A stretch of 10,166 nucleotides of DNA, taken from the NCBI GenBank assembly GCA_002368715.1, contig DFEO01000072.1, forward strand, positions 1 to 10,166, in the 5' to 3' direction. Under the pieces are notes generated by a model that saw only the letters and a program-made list of their open reading frames with translations, did not search any database and had not been told where the DNA came from. Every line of letters starts with the position of its first letter. Within the stretch, counting starts at the first letter, position 1. The translations under genes were made by a program, and so were the position numbers. The stretch comes from Ruminococcus sp. UBA3800 (GTDB lineage: Bacteria > Bacillota > Clostridia > Oscillospirales > Ruminococcaceae). Positions 6,694 through 10,166 of the stretch are shown piece by piece.

Positions 6694-7929
6694 TTGGTAC
6701 AAATTTTGATCATCTGTGTGCTGCTCGTATTGTCGGCTGTGTGTTCGGCGGCAGAGACCGCCTTTTCGTCCTGCAACAGGATAAGGCTAAGAAAGCTTGC
6801 CGATGAGGGCAGCAAGGGAGCAAAGCGTGCCCTGAAGATATGCGACGATTTTGATAAGGCACTTACCGCTATCCTTATAGGCAACAACGTCGTGAATATC
6901 GCATCCTCTGCCCTGGCGACGGTAGTTTTTACCGAGCGCTTCGGAAAAGGGAGCGTGGGTCTTGCCACGCTGGTTATGACGGTGCTGGTGCTCATCTTCG
7001 GAGAGATACTCCCCAAGAGCCTTGCCAAGGAGAACTCAGAGTCGTTTTCAGTGTTCATGTCGGCACCGCTGTCGGTGTTTATGTTTGTTATAACGCCGCT
7101 GATATGGCTGTTCACACTTATAAGAAAGGCGGCTACGGCGGCTTTCGGCAGAAAGAAAAAGCGCCCCAGCGTTACCGAGGAGGAGCTGAAATACATCATC
7201 GACGAGATCGAGGACGAGGGTGTTCTGGAGGAGTCGGAGTCGGAGCTTGTGCGTTCGGCGCTGGAGTTCGATGAGATAGAGATATCGCAGATACTTGTGC
7301 CCCGTGTGAATGTTGAGGCTGTCGAGATATCGGAGGGGCTCGACGAGATAAAGAATAAGTTCATAAAGACAAAGTATTCACGCCTGCCGGTCTACGATAA
7401 GGACATCGACCACATAGTCGGGGTCATCCACCAGTCGGATTTCTTTGAGCTGTATCTGCGAAAAGGGAGCGACATAACAAAGATAATGAACGAGCCGGTC
7501 TACATCAGCGAGACCACGAAGATATCGGAAACGTTCAGGCTGATGCAGAGAAAAAAGGTCCACCTTGCTGTCGTTGTGGATGAATACGGCGGAACAGAGG
7601 GGATCTGTACGCTGGAGGACATAATCGAGGAGCTGGTGGGCGAGATATATGATGAGAGCGACGAGGAGGATGATTCCTTTGTTGCTCACCGTGACGGCAG
7701 CTTCGAGGTGTCGCCCGAGCTTTCGGTTTCTGACTTTCTGGAGAGGACGGGACTTGAGGATGATGCTATCGAGACCGACCATAATTCTATCGGCGGCTGG
7801 ATAATGGATCTTCTGGACCGTATGCCCGAGGACGGCGAGCAGGTATACAGTCCGCCGTTTAAAATGACGATAAGGATGGAAGACGAGCAGAAGATCGAAA
7901 GGATAAGGATAGAGATAGAAGATCAGTAA
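6694..7929 (+). CDS. CNNM/CorC-type membrane protein with CBS pair
   Basis: Family known as UPF0053/HlyC-CorC, linked to magnesium or cobalt efflux and tolerance (for example MpfA of Staphylococcus aureus and the CorB/CorC proteins). The 411 residues read in order as: CNNM (DUF21) membrane domain, about 1-150, with hydrophobic segments near 3-19, 57-79, 88-108 and 120-143 and family motifs AAETAFSS (19-26), IGNNVVNIASSALAT (62-76) and GEILPKSLAKEN (103-114); a basic and acidic linker; two CBS domains, about 198-260 and 264-322, with VDEYGGTEGICTLEDIIEE (295-313) in the second; and the CorC_HlyC C-terminal domain (about 328-411) with GGWIMDLLDRMPEDG. CBS pairs in this family bind adenine nucleotides or Mg-ATP. 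The transported ion cannot be read from the sequence. The start is TTG. First gene of a plus-strand operon, 31 bases before the next gene. Confidence 0.92.
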   Translation: MVQILIICVLLVLSAVCSAAETAFSSCNRIRLRKLADEGSKGAKRALKICDDFDKALTAILIGNNVVNIASSALATVVFTERFGKGSVGLATLVMTVLVLIFGEILPKSLAKENSESFSVFMSAPLSVFMFVITPLIWLFTLIRKAATAAFGRKKKRPSVTEEELKYIIDEIEDEGVLEESESELVRSALEFDEIEISQILVPRVNVEAVEISEGLDEIKNKFIKTKYSRLPVYDKDIDHIVGVIHQSDFFELYLRKGSDITKIMNEPVYISETTKISETFRLMQRKKVHLAVVVDEYGGTEGICTLEDIIEELVGEIYDESDEEDDSFVAHRDGSFEVSPELSVSDFLERTGLEDDAIETDHNSIGGWIMDLLDRMPEDGEQVYSPPFKMTIRMEDEQKIERIRIEIEDQ

Positions 7930-7960
7930 TCTTTTTAAGGATAGGAAAGGAAGTTTTAGA

Positions 7961-8464
7961 ATGCCAAAAATGATAAAGAAGCCCCAGGCAAAGCGTTCGG
8001 ATATCGTGTTCAGAAAGTGGGCGCTGGGAGCGTTTTTCTCGGCTGCGTTGTTCGGCTCGGTGTTTGCAGCGCTTATCAAGACCATTCTTGATTCGGGCAA
8101 GGCTGTGCCGATGTCGATACTGTTTGCCGCCTATGTGATATACACAGGCGTGACAGCTGTTGCTGCTGTTATGGGAATAAGAGCATACAGCAGAGAGGAT
8201 GTGGGAGCAGCGCTCTTTCAGGGGCTGCTTTTGTGCGCATCGGCGATATTCGCTCTTGTAAACATCAGGCTTGCTGTTGTGATGCTGCTCGAATCCTTCG
8301 GAAAGAGCGAAGCGAGCAAAAAGCTTATTGGCGAGCAGTCGGTCTCGGAGTTCATAACATCGCAGAGAACAGCCTGGGTGCTTATGGCGATAGGCCTCGG
8401 CCTTTGCATAGCTGTCGGAGTGCTGGCTATCGTCAGACTGGCAACATATAAAAACAAACAGTAA
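7961..8464 (+). CDS. Four-helix membrane protein of unknown function
   Basis: I do not recognise a family. The 167 residues begin with a basic N-terminus (MPKMIKKPQAKR) and contain four hydrophobic stretches at about 20-42, 50-72, 81-110 and 137-160. A polar, charged stretch (about 111-136) separates helices three and four, and the tail is short and basic (TYKNKQ). Positive residues at both ends suggest both termini face the cytoplasm. There is no signal peptide cleavage site, enzyme motif or metal ligand cluster. ATG with AAAGGA 9 bases upstream; codon use matches its neighbours. It lies between the CNNM/CBS gene and the MATE-ATPase gene with gaps of 31 and 17 bases, so it is very likely co-transcribed and may be an accessory subunit. 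That role is inference from position only. Confidence 0.85.
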   Translation: MPKMIKKPQAKRSDIVFRKWALGAFFSAALFGSVFAALIKTILDSGKAVPMSILFAAYVIYTGVTAVAAVMGIRAYSREDVGAALFQGLLLCASAIFALVNIRLAVVMLLESFGKSEASKKLIGEQSVSEFITSQRTAWVLMAIGLGLCIAVGVLAIVRLATYKNKQ

Positions 8465-8481
8465 GGGGATAGAAAAACAAA

Positions 8482-10166
8482 ATGATAAATAAACTGTTCA
8501 GGCAGATGCTGCTCACGCAGATACTGTCGTCGATGACGGTAATGCTGTGTATGCTTATCGACAGCATAATGATAGGCCGGTTCCTGGGTATCCCTTCGAT
8601 GTCGGCCTATGGCTATGCAACACCTGTCCTGCTGGTGTTTGCGGCTATGGGCGCAATGATATCGGCCGGCGTTCAGGTGATGTGCGGCAAGACTATGGGC
8701 ATCGGTGATAAAAAAGGGACGAACGCCTGCTTTACAGCATCGGTGGTGCTCACATCTGCCATATCTCTGGTGGGACTTCTGGTCGTCGTTTTCTTCACAG
8801 ACCCGATCTGCGTGCTGTTGGGAGCAGGCGGCAAGGGCGGCGAGAAAACCGAGGTGTTCCGTCTGACAAGGGACTATCTCAGAGGCTTTATTATCGGCGC
8901 TCCTGCATTTATGTTCGCTCAGGTCATGGTGCCTTATATGCAGATATCGGGCAGCAGAGTCAGGCTGGTGATCGCTGTGGCGATGATGACGGTCGCTGAC
9001 GTTATCTTTGACCTTCTCAATGTTTTTGTCATCAAGGGCGGCACCTTTGGCATGGGGCTGGCGTCGAGCCTGAGCTATTATATCGCTTTCGTTATAGGAA
9101 TTCTTTATTTTTTCAAAAAAGACTGTATCTTTCGCTTCAAGGCAAAGCTCATATCCGCAAAAAACTGCGCTTTGCTGATAAAGGACGGTGTGCCTACGCT
9201 GATAAACCAGGTGAGCCTGGTGTTTCTTACCTTTGTGCTGAATAAGCTTTTAAAGAGCATAGGCGGCAATGTTGCCGTTGCGGCGTATTCGGTCATCACG
9301 ACAGCAGGTAACATCTGTTATTCGTTCAGCTCGGGCATCGCTTCCGTTGCGCTGATGCTGTCGTCTATATTCTACGGTGACGGCGACAAGACTTCGCTCA
9401 GAAAACTGGTGGGGACGATGTGCAGATATGCGCTCATCATCTGCAGCGTGGTAACGGCGCTGGTGCTGGTGTTTGCATCTCCGCTGGTGCTGCTGTTTCT
9501 CGAGGACAAGCGTGCCTACTCGATGGCTGTTGTGGGGCTCAGGATATTTGTGCTGTCGCTCGTTCCCTGCGCTATCAACACCTCGTTCAAGAACTACTAT
9601 CAGGGTATAGACCATGTTAAGCTGACGCAGACTATCTCCGTTATGCAGAACTTTGCGCTCACGGCGCTGTCGGCCTTTGTGCTCAGCCGTGTGTTCGACC
9701 TTACGGGGATATGGATGGGCTTTTTGTGCGGCGAGCTGCTGACGCTTTTGTTTATAACTATATTCGTGTTCGTTAAAAACAAAAAGACCGAGCTCAGGTC
9801 GGCAAACTTCTCGCTTATCGACGACGATTTCGGAGTGCCCGATGAGGACTGCTTTGAGTTCTCGGTGGTATCGAAATCCGAGGTGGCAAAGGCTTCCAAG
9901 GAGTGCGAGATGTTCTGCAAGGCACACGGTCAGAGCACAAGGCTGAGCTCGCTTATCGCCTTGTCTATCGAGGAGATGGCAAACAACATCATCGAGCACG
10001 GCTTTGACAAGGACCGGCACGAGAACTCGGTGGACATAAGGCTCCAGATAAGGAACGGCGAGCCTATCCTGAGAATAAGGGACAATTGCAGACATTTCGA
10101 CCCTGTGAAGTACACAGAGCTCCACAGTGACGACGACCCTGTTTCGCATATCGGCATAAGAATGGT
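8482..10166 (+). CDS. MATE transporter fused to a GHKL ATPase domain, partial
   Basis: Open frame of 561 full codons, still open at the window edge. ATG with AAGGGG 13 bases upstream, overlapping the previous stop. Residues 1-432 are a complete MATE antiporter (Na+ or H+ coupled export of drugs or metabolites): two six-helix halves, with Asp27 in helix 1 in the family's vDxixxGxxG context and a DVIFD (173-177) where NxxxD is usual. After the last helix the protein runs through a charged linker (433-455) into a cytoplasmic domain resembling HATPase_c_2 of RsbW/SpoIIAB: N-box EEMANNIIEHGF (497-508) with Glu498 and Asn502, G1 box RDNCRHFDP (533-541) with adenine-binding Asp534 but Cys for the usual Gly, and the start of a G2 box, HIGIRM (556-561). 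The ATPase part may phosphorylate a STAS protein or sense ATP; both are inference. The 3' end is missing. Confidence 0.9.
   Translation, partial: MINKLFRQMLLTQILSSMTVMLCMLIDSIMIGRFLGIPSMSAYGYATPVLLVFAAMGAMISAGVQVMCGKTMGIGDKKGTNACFTASVVLTSAISLVGLLVVVFFTDPICVLLGAGGKGGEKTEVFRLTRDYLRGFIIGAPAFMFAQVMVPYMQISGSRVRLVIAVAMMTVADVIFDLLNVFVIKGGTFGMGLASSLSYYIAFVIGILYFFKKDCIFRFKAKLISAKNCALLIKDGVPTLINQVSLVFLTFVLNKLLKSIGGNVAVAAYSVITTAGNICYSFSSGIASVALMLSSIFYGDGDKTSLRKLVGTMCRYALIICSVVTALVLVFASPLVLLFLEDKRAYSMAVVGLRIFVLSLVPCAINTSFKNYYQGIDHVKLTQTISVMQNFALTALSAFVLSRVFDLTGIWMGFLCGELLTLLFITIFVFVKNKKTELRSANFSLIDDDFGVPDEDCFEFSVVSKSEVAKASKECEMFCKAHGQSTRLSSLIALSIEEMANNIIEHGFDKDRHENSVDIRLQIRNGEPILRIRDNCRHFDPVKYTELHSDDDPVSHIGIRM

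Noticed and set aside
7378..8100. 240-codon minus-strand open frame spanning the CNNM gene and the next gene
   Set aside because: Crosses two well-supported plus-strand genes and their gap, with no recognisable motif.
9250..10149. 299-codon minus-strand open frame over the MATE-GHKL gene
   Set aside because: Antisense to a clear MATE/GHKL reading frame. Its translation is rich in Arg, His and Gln with no domain or membrane logic, and no ribosome binding site supports it.

Overview
The window looks like chromosomal DNA of a low-to-moderate GC Gram-positive gut or rumen clostridium. Ruminococcus or a close Oscillospiraceae relative is my best guess. The basis is codon style (many ATA, AGG, AGC and CTT codons), purine-rich Shine-Dalgarno sites, and Firmicutes-like forms of DNA polymerase I, RecQ and MnmE. 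This is inference from style and families; no rRNA is present to settle it.

Layout. Positions 1-316 hold no convincing gene. They are a GC-rich island of repeats and fold-back sequence: a structured block at 1-110, two near-identical 12-mers at 133-158, two same-orientation copies of an inverted repeat (163-182 and 298-316), and a C-rich/G-rich fold-back segment (221-301). Positions 317-6467 are a tightly packed minus-strand operon transcribed polA, recQ, mnmE: DNA polymerase I, a RecQ helicase with a TTG start, and the tRNA-modification GTPase MnmE, whose ribosome binding site lies in the last codons of recQ. Positions 6468-6693 are a divergent control region with two strong sigma-A-type promoters placed back to back. 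Positions 6694 to the right edge are a plus-strand membrane-protein operon: a CNNM/CorC-type protein with a CBS pair, a four-helix membrane protein that I do not recognise, and a MATE-family transporter cut off by the window edge.

The standout is that last gene (8482 to the edge). After a complete 12-helix MATE transporter it continues in frame, with no stop, into a cytoplasmic GHKL ATPase domain of the RsbW/SpoIIAB (HATPase_c_2) kind, with the N-box Glu and Asn and the adenine-binding Asp in place. A drug/metabolite antiporter fused to an anti-sigma-kinase-like ATPase suggests a membrane-tethered signalling switch. Function and novelty cannot be decided from sequence alone.

How the genes fit together: the minus-strand operon is housekeeping (DNA repair and replication plus tRNA wobble modification). 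The plus-strand operon, driven by one visible promoter, appears to concern ion or small-molecule transport with nucleotide sensing (CBS and GHKL domains). The two operons share only the divergent promoter region.
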